Origin: Albidovulum sediminis | GTDB taxonomy: Bacteria; Pseudomonadota; Alphaproteobacteria; Rhodobacterales; Rhodobacteraceae | Length of the DNA stretch: 64,000 nucleotides | Assembly (NCBI RefSeq): GCF_025380365.1 | Contig: NZ_JAOCQF010000003.1 | Location: forward strand, 186,001-250,000 | Direction of reading: 5' to 3' | Part shown: positions 9,611 through 17,893 of the stretch, piece by piece | Layout: every line of letters begins with the position of its first letter | How positions within the stretch are numbered: position 1 is the stretch's first letter | The notes under the pieces: generated by a model | Databases searched by the model: none | What the model saw: only the letters and a program-made list of their open reading frames with translations | What the model was told of the DNA's origin: nothing | Position numbers and translations under genes: made by a program

Positions 9611-9659
9611 GCGGCCTTCCTGCTTCTTCGTTGTCCCACATGTTCCTGACGAAGGCCGC
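9611..9659. repeat. Inverted repeat between convergent accA and plsC
   Basis: The 9-base arms GCGGCCTTC (9611-9619) and GAAGGCCGC (9651-9659) are exact reverse complements separated by 31 bases, immediately after the accA stop. It could end transcripts from either side, but there is no T tract on the plus strand, so termination is only a guess. Confidence 0.4.
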
Positions 9660-9737
9660 CCGAGCGCCTTCGCGGGACGTGAAGGGGCAAGAACCGGCTT
9701 GCGCCGCGGGCGCGCCATTGAAGGGCGGGCGCGCGCG

Positions 9738-10475
9738 TCACCCCGGCCGGTGAAAGCCCGCTTCCGTCATCAGCCGGTTCGACGCGCCTTCCACCACTTC
9801 CTCGATTTCCGCCATGAAGGCCTCGACGCGCTGGCCGGCCGGAATGCGCGGCAGGAACTCCACGACCGCCAGCCCCGGCTTGCGCAGAAGGCCATGCCGG
9901 GGCCAGAAGACACCCACATTCGTGGCCACCGGCACGCAGTCCTGCTTCAGTTGCGCATAGAGCACGCCGACGCCGACCTTGTAGGGCTTCGTCGCCCCGG
10001 CCGCGACGCGCGTGCCCTGCGGATAGATGATCAGTTGCCCCGGCCGCTCCTCGCGCGCGGCCTTCACCTCGGCCACCATCCTGCGCATCGCCTCGCCGCC
10101 CTTGCCGCGATCGACCGGGATGCAGCCCAGCCTGCGGGCATACCAGCCGACGATGGGCGCCCAGAGAAGCTCCTTCTTCATGATGAACTTCGGTCGCGGC
10201 ACCACCGAAATGATCAGGATGATGTCGAAGAAACTCTGGTGCTTGGCGGCGATCACCACCTCGTCCTCAGGGATCTCGCCGCGGATTTCCGACCTTAGCC
10301 CCACGAGCGCGGCCGCGGATGCCCTGACCCAGCGGGCATAGGCGTGCACGGCCCGTATCGCGTTGTCGCGGTTCCATAATACCGCGGGCAGCCAGGCCAG
10401 CGCGTAGGCCACCATCGCGAGATACATCTGGGCGATGAAGACTGCGGACAGAAGGTATTGCAGCAGGATTCTCAT
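9738..10475 (-). CDS. plsC: 1-acyl-sn-glycerol-3-phosphate acyltransferase (PlsC family)
   Basis: A 245-residue membrane-bound lysophosphatidic acid acyltransferase that adds the second acyl chain to make phosphatidic acid. The catalytic HX4D motif is HQSFFD (79-84) and the substrate-binding block is YPQGTR (151-156). An amino-terminal hydrophobic segment (5-33) anchors it. It follows ftsX with a 24-base gap on the same strand and is likely translated from the ftsE-ftsX-plsC message. The product feeds phospholipid synthesis together with plsY and pgsA, which are elsewhere in the window. Confidence 0.92.
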   Translation of the reverse strand: MRILLQYLLSAVFIAQMYLAMVAYALAWLPAVLWNRDNAIRAVHAYARWVRASAAALVGLRSEIRGEIPEDEVVIAAKHQSFFDIILIISVVPRPKFIMKKELLWAPIVGWYARRLGCIPVDRGKGGEAMRRMVAEVKAAREERPGQLIIYPQGTRVAAGATKPYKVGVGVLYAQLKQDCVPVATNVGVFWPRHGLLRKPGLAVVEFLPRIPAGQRVEAFMAEIEEVVEGASNRLMTEAGFHRPG

Positions 10476-10499
10476 GCGGGGTGCCTCATTCGCTCTGCC

Positions 10500-11402
10500 T
10501 CATGCCTCGTCCCTCAGCCGGCGAAGTGCCGCCGCGCGGGTGGCGACAAGCGCGGTAATCGCCGCGATGGCGGGAACGGACAGCGCCCAAAGCCATTCGC
10601 GGCCGGAAAAGCCGAGGTGAGTCAGAAACTCGCCGTCCGCGACCACGGGCAGAGCCGCAACCGCGGCCGCCGCGACCGTGGTTCCGGCCAGCGCACCAAG
10701 GGTCGCGCGCAGGGTGTAGCGGCGGACGAAGGCGCGCGCGATCGTCACATCCCGCGCGCCGATCAGGCGCAGAACCCGTATCACCTGCCCGTTGGCAGCA
10801 AGCGAGGCCTGCACGGCCAGCGTCACCATGGCCGCCGTCGCCCCCCCGATCAGCGCGAGCGAAAAGACGGCGATCCGTCTGAGCGCTACGGCGGTATCCG
10901 CCAGCGGCGCGCGCCAGCGGCTGTGATCGTCGAGCACAGCACCCGGCGCTTCCGCGGACAGGCGCAGGCGCAGCCCTTCGGCATCGAACGCCTGCGGCTC
11001 GGTGGTGATCGCGACAAGGCGCGGGATGGGCAGGGTTTCCACCGGCAGGTCGGGGCCGAACCATGGCGCCAGCAGCGCCCGGGTTTCCTCGGCCGGGATT
11101 TCGCGGCTGCTGACCACGCCGGGCGTCGTCGTCAGCACCTCGAGCACCCTGCGGGTCTGGAGGTCGGCCTGATCGGGGGCTGCCGAAATCCGGACGGTGG
11201 CCGTCGCCGCGAGGTCGCCAGACCAGCTGTCGGCCAGCCGATTGGCCGAGAATGCAAGCGCAAGCGTGAAGACCGCCAGAAAGGCCATCGCGGCGGCCGC
11301 GAGCAGCGTGAGCGTGGCACTCGCCCCGGCGGCAGGAACAATGCGGTCGATCCCCGGCGCAAAGGTGGCGGGCGCGGCGGACCGGGTGCTGATGGGCTTC
11401 AC
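10500..11402 (-). CDS. ftsX: Cell division protein FtsX
   Basis: A 300-residue inner-membrane permease-like partner of FtsE. The FtsEX complex controls periplasmic cell-wall hydrolases at the division septum rather than transporting a solute. One helix near 28-55, a large periplasmic domain (about 56-165) and three carboxy-terminal helices (about 170-195, 220-250, 268-290) give the FtsX topology. The start is GTG at 11402, overlapping the ftsE stop as GTGA, which points to translational coupling. The sequence is more divergent than FtsE, as usual in alphaproteobacteria. Confidence 0.88.
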   Translation of the reverse strand: MKPISTRSAAPATFAPGIDRIVPAAGASATLTLLAAAAMAFLAVFTLALAFSANRLADSWSGDLAATATVRISAAPDQADLQTRRVLEVLTTTPGVVSSREIPAEETRALLAPWFGPDLPVETLPIPRLVAITTEPQAFDAEGLRLRLSAEAPGAVLDDHSRWRAPLADTAVALRRIAVFSLALIGGATAAMVTLAVQASLAANGQVIRVLRLIGARDVTIARAFVRRYTLRATLGALAGTTVAAAAVAALPVVADGEFLTHLGFSGREWLWALSVPAIAAITALVATRAAALRRLRDEA

Positions 11403-12070
11403 AGGTCTGCCCCCGCGGTCTGAACCTGACCATCCTTGATCCTCAGCACCCGCGCGGCAACCTGCGTCTTCGCGGTCCGGATCAGGTTGAGGTCATGGGT
11501 CGCGATCAGCACCGTCTTTCCCATCCGGTTCAACTCGACCAGCAGCGAAAGAAGCCGCATAGACATCTCCCAGTCGAGATTGCCCGTCGGCTCGTCAGCC
11601 AGGATCACGTCGGGTGCGCCGATGATCGCACGCGCCAGCGCGCCACGCTGACGTTCCCCGCCCGACAGTTCCGAGGGAAGCGCCCCTTCGCGGCCGCGCA
11701 GCCCCACCCATGCCAGAAGGTCCGCCAGATCGCTTTCCACAATCGGCCGCCCCGCGACGATCAGCGGCAAGGCAACGTTCTCGGCCAGTGTCAGATGGTC
11801 GAGGAATTCGCAGTCCTGGTGCACGACGCCGATCCTGCGGCGCATTCCGGCCAGATCATCCCGCGAAAGCTGGGCCAGATCCGCGCCGAAGGCAGACAGC
11901 CGGCCAGCGTTGGGCCGGAGCTCTCCGTAGCACAGCTTCAGGAAGGTCGTCTTGCCCGCGCCTGATGGTCCGGTCAGGAAATGGAATGACGCGCGCGACA
12001 GCGTCAGGCTCACGCCCGCCAGCAGCGTCCTGCCGGGGTAGCCGTAGCTGGCATCGTGCAATTCTATCAC
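11399..12070 (-). CDS. ftsE: Cell division ATP-binding protein FtsE
   Basis: A 223-residue ABC ATPase. Walker A GPSGAGKTT (34-42), Q-loop near HQDCEF, the signature LSGGERQ (135-141), Walker B VILADEP (155-161) and the H-loop ATHD are complete. FtsE partners with FtsX, encoded immediately downstream with a 4-base overlap. The start is GTG at 12070, preceded by GGAGG at suitable distance; no ATG fits the family start. The gene is divergent from the zinc-ribbon gene at 12236. Confidence 0.95.
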   Translation of the reverse strand: MIELHDASYGYPGRTLLAGVSLTLSRASFHFLTGPSGAGKTTFLKLCYGELRPNAGRLSAFGADLAQLSRDDLAGMRRRIGVVHQDCEFLDHLTLAENVALPLIVAGRPIVESDLADLLAWVGLRGREGALPSELSGGERQRGALARAIIGAPDVILADEPTGNLDWEMSMRLLSLLVELNRMGKTVLIATHDLNLIRTAKTQVAARVLRIKDGQVQTAGADL

Positions 12071-12141
12071 CTTTTCCTCCGCCTTAGCGTGGCATTCCCG
12101 CCCCGGTGCCCGTCCGTTTGCCGGCCTCTGGCCGCAAATGC

Positions 12142-12170
12142 TTGGATCGCGACGTCATGCTTGCTACAAC
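12142..12170 (+). promoter_or_regulatory. Candidate promoter for the zinc-ribbon gene
   Basis: TTGGAT (12142-12147) and TACAAC (12165-12170) are spaced 17 bases, in the 165-base gap between divergent ftsE and the zinc-ribbon gene. The match to sigma-70 boxes is fair (four of six in each), and the leader to the ATG would be about 60 bases. Confidence 0.35.
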
Positions 12171-12235
12171 AGGGCAAATACAAAGGCCAGAATGGCTTTG
12201 ACATCAGAGGCTCGGGCAGGAAATCGGGTGACTAC

Positions 12236-13207
12236 ATGCGGCTGATATGCCCAAACTGCGGCGCACAGTACGAGGTTGACGACAGCGTCATCCCCGACAG
12301 CGGCCGCGACGTGCAGTGTTCGGACTGCGGAACCGCCTGGTTCCAGAAAAGCGCGGCCGCGACCGCCGCCGAAACGGAAGCGCGGCGCATTGCCGTCGTT
12401 GCCGCGGCAAGCAAGGGAACGGCGATGGAGTGGGCGGAGACGTCCAGGCTTGCCGGCGACACCGAAGAGGCCACCCCTGCACCGCCGCCGGAGGAGAGCG
12501 CTTCGGCGGGACCCGCTGAGATTGAGGCCGAGGTGGTGGCCGAGGCCGAACCCACGCCGCCCGTGGCACCCGAAGTCCCCGAAGAGGTGGCGCCCGAGTT
12601 GGAGCCGGAGCCGCAGGTCGTCTTCAAGCGCCGTGCGATCGACGAGACAACCCTGAACGTCCTGCGCGAGGAAGCGGAGCGCGAGGCGAAGGCGCGGCGC
12701 GAAGAACAGGGCGGCGCATTGCAGCGGCCCGCCGTGTCCGAACCCGAAGCCAGCGGGGAGCGCAGCCTGCAAGCGCGTGCCATGCCAGATGCGGCGGCGG
12801 TCGCGCAGCCGGCCCCCGCAGCCGTGGCGACCCCGGCACCGGCCCCGGCGCCCGCAGCCGCGCCTGCCGAGGATGACCGACATTCCCGCAAGGAGCTTCT
12901 GCCCGATATCGAGCAGATCAAATCCACCCTGCGCTCCACCTCGGATCGTGATGGCGATGCGGCATCGCGTGACGCCCCGGAATACCAGCGCCGTCAGCGG
13001 GCGTCTTTCCGAACCGGTTTTGTCATGGCCATCGTCATGATTGCGGCCCTGTTCGCCCTCTACGCCATGGCGCCCGAAATCGTGTCGGCCATGCCGGGCA
13101 CCGAGGGCCTGATGGCCGCCTATGTAGGCACCGTCGATGGTTTGCGGCTCTGGCTGCAGAACGTGACCCTGGCGGCGGCCGAGGCGATGGGCGGCCCGGG
13201 CCTCTGA
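12236..13207 (+). CDS. MJ0042-type zinc-ribbon membrane protein
   Basis: A 323-residue protein beginning with a compact zinc ribbon: CPNC (C5, C8) and CSDC (C28, C31). A long Ala/Pro/Glu-rich low-complexity linker (about 60-240) follows, then a basic stretch and one transmembrane helix (about 260-279) with a short tail. The ATG at 12236 starts exactly at the zinc-ribbon; an upstream in-frame extension has no homology. Proteins of this design sit next to ftsE in many Rhodobacterales. Its function is not known to me. The zinc ribbon should be cytoplasmic and the tail periplasmic if the helix is the only one. Confidence 0.85.
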   Translation: MRLICPNCGAQYEVDDSVIPDSGRDVQCSDCGTAWFQKSAAATAAETEARRIAVVAAASKGTAMEWAETSRLAGDTEEATPAPPPEESASAGPAEIEAEVVAEAEPTPPVAPEVPEEVAPELEPEPQVVFKRRAIDETTLNVLREEAEREAKARREEQGGALQRPAVSEPEASGERSLQARAMPDAAAVAQPAPAAVATPAPAPAPAAAPAEDDRHSRKELLPDIEQIKSTLRSTSDRDGDAASRDAPEYQRRQRASFRTGFVMAIVMIAALFALYAMAPEIVSAMPGTEGLMAAYVGTVDGLRLWLQNVTLAAAEAMGGPGL

Positions 13208-13242
13208 TCCCGGACGCCTGATTCCAGCGAGGCCCCCGCGCC

Positions 13243-15819
13243 TCAGAAGCGATCGAGCAGGCGCTTGAAGTAATCCAGTTCAAGCTGCGGTCGGGTTCCG
13301 TCGTTCGAGCGGCGCCGCAACTCGTCCAGAAGGTCGATGGCGCGGCGGTAGACATCCTTTTCCTGAAGCATGTTCTGGTCCGACTCGATCCCGCCCAGGC
13401 TGCCGGCGGTCCGGCCCAAGGGGTCGCGCGGTACCTCGCGCGTGCCGTCGCCCTGCATCTGGCCCTGGTTTCCGGGCTGGTCGTTGCGGTTCTGCGCCAG
13501 CGCCTCGCCCAGGTTGCGCAGGCCTTCGCGCAGGTTGCGGATGGCTTCGGCCTGACGGTCGAGTGCCCCCGACATGTCGCCATCGCGCAGGGCCCCCTCG
13601 GCCTCCTCCATCGCGCGGGCGGCATCGTCCAGGGCCTGCCGTGCGGCTTCGTCAAGGTCTCCGCCCCCGGTGTCGGGCAGACGGCCCTGCTGTTCCGCAA
13701 GCTGGTCGCGCAGGGCACGCTGGCGCTCCGCCAGACTGCGCTGGTCGCCCTCTCCCGGTTGCGATCCCTCGGGCGCACCCTCCTGGCCGGGCTGGTTCTG
13801 GCCGGCCTCGCCATCGGCGCGACCGCCGGGCTGGCCCGGCTGCGGCTGCCCCTCGCCGCCGCGACTGCCCTGCTGAAGGTTGCGGAACGACTCGTCAGAC
13901 AGCTGCTGCTGCCCGCGCAGGGTTTCCTGAAGGTCCCGCATCGCCTGCCCGCCCGGCGTCTGCTGGCCTTCGCCGCCCTCGCCGCGCGTCACGCGCAGGT
14001 TCTCCATCATCCGGCTCAACTGGTCGAGCAGTTCCTGCGCCTCGGCCATGCGTCCTTCTTCCATCAGGCGCTGGATTTCATCCATCATCTGCTGAAGCTG
14101 ATCGCCGGTCATCTGCTGGCCATCCTGCGCCTGCCGGTCGGGTTCGTCCGTACCGCCTTCGCGCTCGGCGTTCTCGGCAAGTTCGCGGATGTAATCGTCG
14201 GTCGCTTGCCGAAGGTCATCCATCAGCTTCTGGATCTCCTCGGGGCTGGCACCGTTGCGGATCGCCTCGGCGAGCCGTTCCTGGGCCTGCCGCATCTTCT
14301 CAAGCGCGTCGGCCAGGCCGCCATCCTCGATCAGAAGGGCCACCTCCCACAGCGCCTCGGCCACTTCGTCGCGGATGGTCGCGGACAGCGCCCCTTCCTC
14401 CAGCCCGGTGTCGAGCCTGCGCATCGCCACCCGCAGCATCAGATAGGCGCGCTCGTTCCGGATAAAGCCTTCGGGCCGATGCGTGATCGCGCGCAGGATC
14501 TGCGCCGAACGCCGGCCGTTGTCCCGCGACCACAGCAGATCGCGGCGCATCTCGGCCACCGCGGCGGCCAGCGGGTCGAAGAAACGTCGCCCGGGCAGGA
14601 TGATGTCCCGCGCCTCGGTCTGCCCGACCTGACCGCGCGAATCCTCGACGAAAAGGCGGATGCTGACAGGCATGTTGGACCAGACATGCTGTGACGCGTC
14701 CTCGATCAGGGCATCGGTGAACTCCGCCCGGCTACCTGCAAAAGGCATGGGCAGGTCGTAGACCAGCGTTTCCTGCGGCTCGGGGTCGACGGCCAGGCCA
14801 TGGCGCCGGTCGATGCGATCCGCATCGAGGACGATCTCGGCCCACCCGCGCAGAACGGAATAATCATCCGCCGCCGTGAAGGGCTGCGACATGACCCCGT
14901 CGGCCTCGCGCGTGATCTCGCCTGCGAAGGTCACCGTCGGCGCGGCGTCGGGCGCGACCGTCAGTTGCCATTCCCGACCGCCTTCGCCGCTGATCGCCAG
15001 CGTTCCCGACCGCGTGGCCTCGAAGTCATAGGCGCGCACGGGCGAGGCAGGGTCGGCGGCGACGGGATCGGCTGCGGATACGCTTTGCCGGAACGCGAGG
15101 TCCTCCGCCGAGGCATAAAGGCGCACGGTCACGCGGGTGCCTTCGGGAACCGTCAGACGCTCGTCCTCAAGGGTGTTGAGATAGAGGCTCGGCTTTCCGG
15201 TGTAGCGCGGCGGTTCCAGCCAGGCTTCCCACGACGGCCCGGCGGGCAATGCCGCGGCACCGCCGCCACCGGCGACCGACGCGACGGACCCCACCTTCCA
15301 GACCGACCCGAACAGAAGCGCAACGACGAGCAGCGTCAGGGCGGCATAGCGCAGGGCGAAGGGATCGCGCGCCGCCAGCCGGAGGTCGGGCGCCACCGGC
15401 CGGGCGGTGGCAAGGCGTGCCGCCATGCGGTCGAGATGCGCGCGCCAGACGATGGCGCTTGCAGGGTCCTTGTCGCCGATCGCCTGACGGTCCGTCAGCG
15501 CGGCCAGCGGCCGTCCGGGCAGCGACGCATCGAGACGGGCCATCGCCTCGGCCCGCGTCGGCCATCGGAAGCGTCGGACCCCGACGGCAAGCGCCGCAGC
15601 CGATGCGAGGAGTACGGCCACGGTGGCACCCCAGAAAACCTCTCTCGACAGGTGGTCCTGCACCCCGAAGGACAGGACGGCAAGCGATGCCGCCGCGATC
15701 GTCCAGAGCGGCCAGAAGCTGCGCGTCAGGCGTTCGGCCAGCATGCCCGCCCGCGTGAAGCGAAGCGGCCAGCGGATGTCCCGCATCGCCGAACGTGGGG
15801 TCGGTGTCCTGCGCGTCAT
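13243..15819 (-). CDS. DUF4175 (TIGR02302-type) membrane protein
   Basis: An 858-residue protein with two or three membrane helices near the amino terminus (about 25-75 and 135-155), a large beta-rich extracytoplasmic region (about 170-400), then a long helical, glutamine/glycine-rich carboxy-terminal half with repeated QQMMDEIQRLMEEG-like segments and a Gly/Gln/Pro low-complexity stretch. This matches the TIGR02302/DUF4175 family of alphaproteobacteria, which has no established function. The start at 15819 is ATG; a TTG extension is possible but unlikely. It lies 37 bases downstream of lysA on the same strand, its usual neighbour, so it is probably co-transcribed with lysA. Confidence 0.85.
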   Translation of the reverse strand: MTRRTPTPRSAMRDIRWPLRFTRAGMLAERLTRSFWPLWTIAAASLAVLSFGVQDHLSREVFWGATVAVLLASAAALAVGVRRFRWPTRAEAMARLDASLPGRPLAALTDRQAIGDKDPASAIVWRAHLDRMAARLATARPVAPDLRLAARDPFALRYAALTLLVVALLFGSVWKVGSVASVAGGGGAAALPAGPSWEAWLEPPRYTGKPSLYLNTLEDERLTVPEGTRVTVRLYASAEDLAFRQSVSAADPVAADPASPVRAYDFEATRSGTLAISGEGGREWQLTVAPDAAPTVTFAGEITREADGVMSQPFTAADDYSVLRGWAEIVLDADRIDRRHGLAVDPEPQETLVYDLPMPFAGSRAEFTDALIEDASQHVWSNMPVSIRLFVEDSRGQVGQTEARDIILPGRRFFDPLAAAVAEMRRDLLWSRDNGRRSAQILRAITHRPEGFIRNERAYLMLRVAMRRLDTGLEEGALSATIRDEVAEALWEVALLIEDGGLADALEKMRQAQERLAEAIRNGASPEEIQKLMDDLRQATDDYIRELAENAEREGGTDEPDRQAQDGQQMTGDQLQQMMDEIQRLMEEGRMAEAQELLDQLSRMMENLRVTRGEGGEGQQTPGGQAMRDLQETLRGQQQLSDESFRNLQQGSRGGEGQPQPGQPGGRADGEAGQNQPGQEGAPEGSQPGEGDQRSLAERQRALRDQLAEQQGRLPDTGGGDLDEAARQALDDAARAMEEAEGALRDGDMSGALDRQAEAIRNLREGLRNLGEALAQNRNDQPGNQGQMQGDGTREVPRDPLGRTAGSLGGIESDQNMLQEKDVYRRAIDLLDELRRRSNDGTRPQLELDYFKRLLDRF

Positions 15820-15856
15820 TCTCCGTGCCCGTGACCTGACCGCGCCCAACTGCGGG

Positions 15857-17122
15857 TCAGAGCCACGAGGGGATGCTATCGCGGTTTATGATCTCGTCAA
15901 AGCTCGGACGGGCGCGAATGACAGCGAATTGATCCCCGTTCACCAGAATTTCCGGCACCAGCGGGCGGGTGTTGTATTCCGAAGCCATCACAGCCCCGTA
16001 GGCACCGGCAGAGCGGAAGGCGACCATGTCGCCCGGCCCGACAGGGGGCATCAGGCGGCCACGGGCAAAGGTATCGCCCGTCTCGCACACCGGGCCGACG
16101 ATGTCGTAGGCCTTCGGCTCCTCGCCCGGCGCGGGTTCGACGACGGGCACGATGTCATGGTGCGCGCCATACATGGAGGGGCGCACAAGGTCGTTCATCG
16201 CCGCGTCGAGGATCAGGAAGTCGCGCCCCTCGCCGTGCTTGAGGTAGATCACCGAGGTCACCAGCAGGCCGGCGTTACCGGAAATCAGCCGCCCCGGCTC
16301 GATCTCGATCTCGCAACCCAGATCGCCCACCGTGCGCTTGATCACCTCGCCGTATTCGACCGGCAGCGGCGGGGCGGTGTTGGACCGCTCGTAGGGAATG
16401 CCCAGCCCTCCGCCCAGGTCCAGGCGCCGGATCGTGTGGCCGGCGCCGCGCAGCGCGCGGGTCAGTTCGGCAACCTTGAGATAGGCCTGTTCGAACGGCT
16501 CCAACTCGGTCAGCTGGCTGCCGATGTGAACGTCGATGCCCACCACCTCGATCCCCGGCAGGCGCGCCGCCTCGGCGTAAACCTCGGGGGCGCGCGCGAT
16601 GGGAATGCCGAACTTGTTTTCCTTCTTGCCGGTCGCGATCTTCTCATGCGTCCGCGCATCCACGTCGGGGTTGACCCGGATCGCGATCGGCGCGGTCACC
16701 CCGAGGCTGGCCGCAACCTCGGACAGTGCCAGAAGCTCAGGCTCGCTTTCCACGTTGAACTGACGGATGCCGCCGGTCAGCGCCATCCGCATCTCGGCGC
16801 GGGTTTTGCCGACCCCGGAAAACACGATGTGGTCGCCGGGCACGCCCGCAGCCCTGGCGCGCAGGTATTCGCCCCCCGAGACCACATCCATTCCCGCACC
16901 GAGGTTGCCCAGAGTCTTGAGGACGGCGACGTTCGAAAGCGACTTGATGGCGAAGCAGACCAGATGCGGCAAGGGTCTCAGCGCCTCCTCGAACAGGCGG
17001 TAGTGCCGTTCCAGGGTGGCGGTTGAATAGACGTAGAAGGGGGTGCCGACCTGGGCCGCGATCTCGGGGATGGCCACATCCTCGGCGTGAAGGACGCCGT
17101 TGCGGTAAAGGAAGTGATCCAT
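15857..17122 (-). CDS. lysA: Diaminopimelate decarboxylase
   Basis: A 421-residue PLP enzyme of the alanine-racemase-like fold that decarboxylates meso-diaminopimelate to L-lysine, the last step of lysine synthesis. The PLP lysine is K60 in CFAIKSLSN, HIGSQ is at 199-203, the glycine-rich phosphate loop is LDLGGGLGIPY, and the second-subunit active-site cysteine lies in VCETGDTF. Full length. In related genomes it follows argH and a small lipoprotein on the same strand; here these are separated from it by a plus-strand efflux cassette, so lysA now has its own upstream region, shared divergently with the TetR gene. Confidence 0.96.
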   Translation of the reverse strand: MDHFLYRNGVLHAEDVAIPEIAAQVGTPFYVYSTATLERHYRLFEEALRPLPHLVCFAIKSLSNVAVLKTLGNLGAGMDVVSGGEYLRARAAGVPGDHIVFSGVGKTRAEMRMALTGGIRQFNVESEPELLALSEVAASLGVTAPIAIRVNPDVDARTHEKIATGKKENKFGIPIARAPEVYAEAARLPGIEVVGIDVHIGSQLTELEPFEQAYLKVAELTRALRGAGHTIRRLDLGGGLGIPYERSNTAPPLPVEYGEVIKRTVGDLGCEIEIEPGRLISGNAGLLVTSVIYLKHGEGRDFLILDAAMNDLVRPSMYGAHHDIVPVVEPAPGEEPKAYDIVGPVCETGDTFARGRLMPPVGPGDMVAFRSAGAYGAVMASEYNTRPLVPEILVNGDQFAVIRARPSFDEIINRDSIPSWL

Positions 17123-17200
17123 GCGTGCGCGCCCCCGTTCCCCGTTCGCAGCCGAGGCTTAGTCGATCGTCGCCGCGAAGGAAAGCGGTGCGGAATCGGC

Positions 17201-17233
17201 TTGATTTCAATCAATCGTTTGATTAAATAATCA
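17201..17233 (+). promoter_or_regulatory. Palindromic operator overlapping a promoter for the TetR-ABC cassette
   Basis: Three copies of the half-site TTGATT/AATCAA are arranged head to head: TTGATT (17201-17206), AATCAA (17209-17214), TTGATT (17219-17224), then a partial AATCA (17229-17233). TTGATT at 17201 also fits a -35 box and TAAATA (17224-17229) a -10 box with exactly 17 bases between. The TetR start codon follows at 17252. The layout suggests autorepression by the TetR protein covering its own promoter; lysA, divergent from 17122, could be affected too. That the TetR protein binds here is inferred. Confidence 0.7.
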
Positions 17234-17251
17234 CCGACACAAGGATTGCAC

Positions 17252-17893
17252 ATGACCATCCCATCGACCGCACCGGAAGGGACGCAGGCCGCCTTGATCG
17301 CCGCCGGGCTTCACCTGTTCGGGCGAGACGGCTTCGCCGGCACTTCCACCCGCGACATCGCCGCCCGTGCGGGGACGAATGTCGCGTCGATCGCCTATCA
17401 CTTCGGCGGCAAGGAAGGCTTGCGGCTGGCCTGCGCACGCGAAGTCGTGCGTCGGCTGGGCACCGTCATATCGGCGCCGGATGCGCAGGCCCTTTCCCGC
17501 GACGCGGCGCGGCGGCAGCTTGAGATGACGCTGCGCGCCCTTGTCCTGTTTCTGACCACGGCAGAGGATTCCGCCGATCTCGTCGCCTTCATGCTGCGCG
17601 AGGTGGGTGAAAACGGCCCGGCTTTGGCGGAAATCTACGCAACGCTGATTGAGCCGCGCCACCGCGCCGTTTGCGCCCTCTGGGCCACCGCCACCGGGCA
17701 GGAGGCCGAAAGCGAGGATGTGCGCCTGTCCGTCTTCGCCTTCCTTGGGCAGGCGATCTATTTCCGCATCGCCCGCCCGATCGTGGAACGCCGGCTGGGC
17801 TGGGGGCAGATCGGCCCGGATGAGGCCAACCGCATCGCCGACCGCCTTGTTCTGAACCTTCGCGCGCAGCTTTCCGAAAGGACCCCGGCATGA
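17252..17893 (+). CDS. TetR/AcrR-family regulator (CerR-type C-terminal domain)
   Basis: A 213-residue repressor with an amino-terminal helix-turn-helix (about 10-56: ALIAAGLHLFGRDGF, TSTRDIAARAG, SIAYHFGGKEGL) and a CerR/DUF1956-like ligand-binding domain. The start is ATG 17252 with AAGGA at 17241-17245, better than an upstream TTG. It is the first gene of a four-gene plus-strand unit (regulator, adaptor, ABC ATPase, ABC permease), all overlapping by 4 bases, the same order as the E. coli ybiH-ybhGFSR locus as I recall it. It most likely represses its own operon through the palindromes at 17201-17233 and is released by a small molecule that the pump exports. Confidence 0.9.
   Translation: MTIPSTAPEGTQAALIAAGLHLFGRDGFAGTSTRDIAARAGTNVASIAYHFGGKEGLRLACAREVVRRLGTVISAPDAQALSRDAARRQLEMTLRALVLFLTTAEDSADLVAFMLREVGENGPALAEIYATLIEPRHRAVCALWATATGQEAESEDVRLSVFAFLGQAIYFRIARPIVERRLGWGQIGPDEANRIADRLVLNLRAQLSERTPA

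Noticed and set aside
13855-14110. Repetitive stretch as a DNA repeat or mobile element
   Set aside because: It encodes the Gly/Gln-rich tail of the DUF4175 protein; the repetition follows from amino acid composition.
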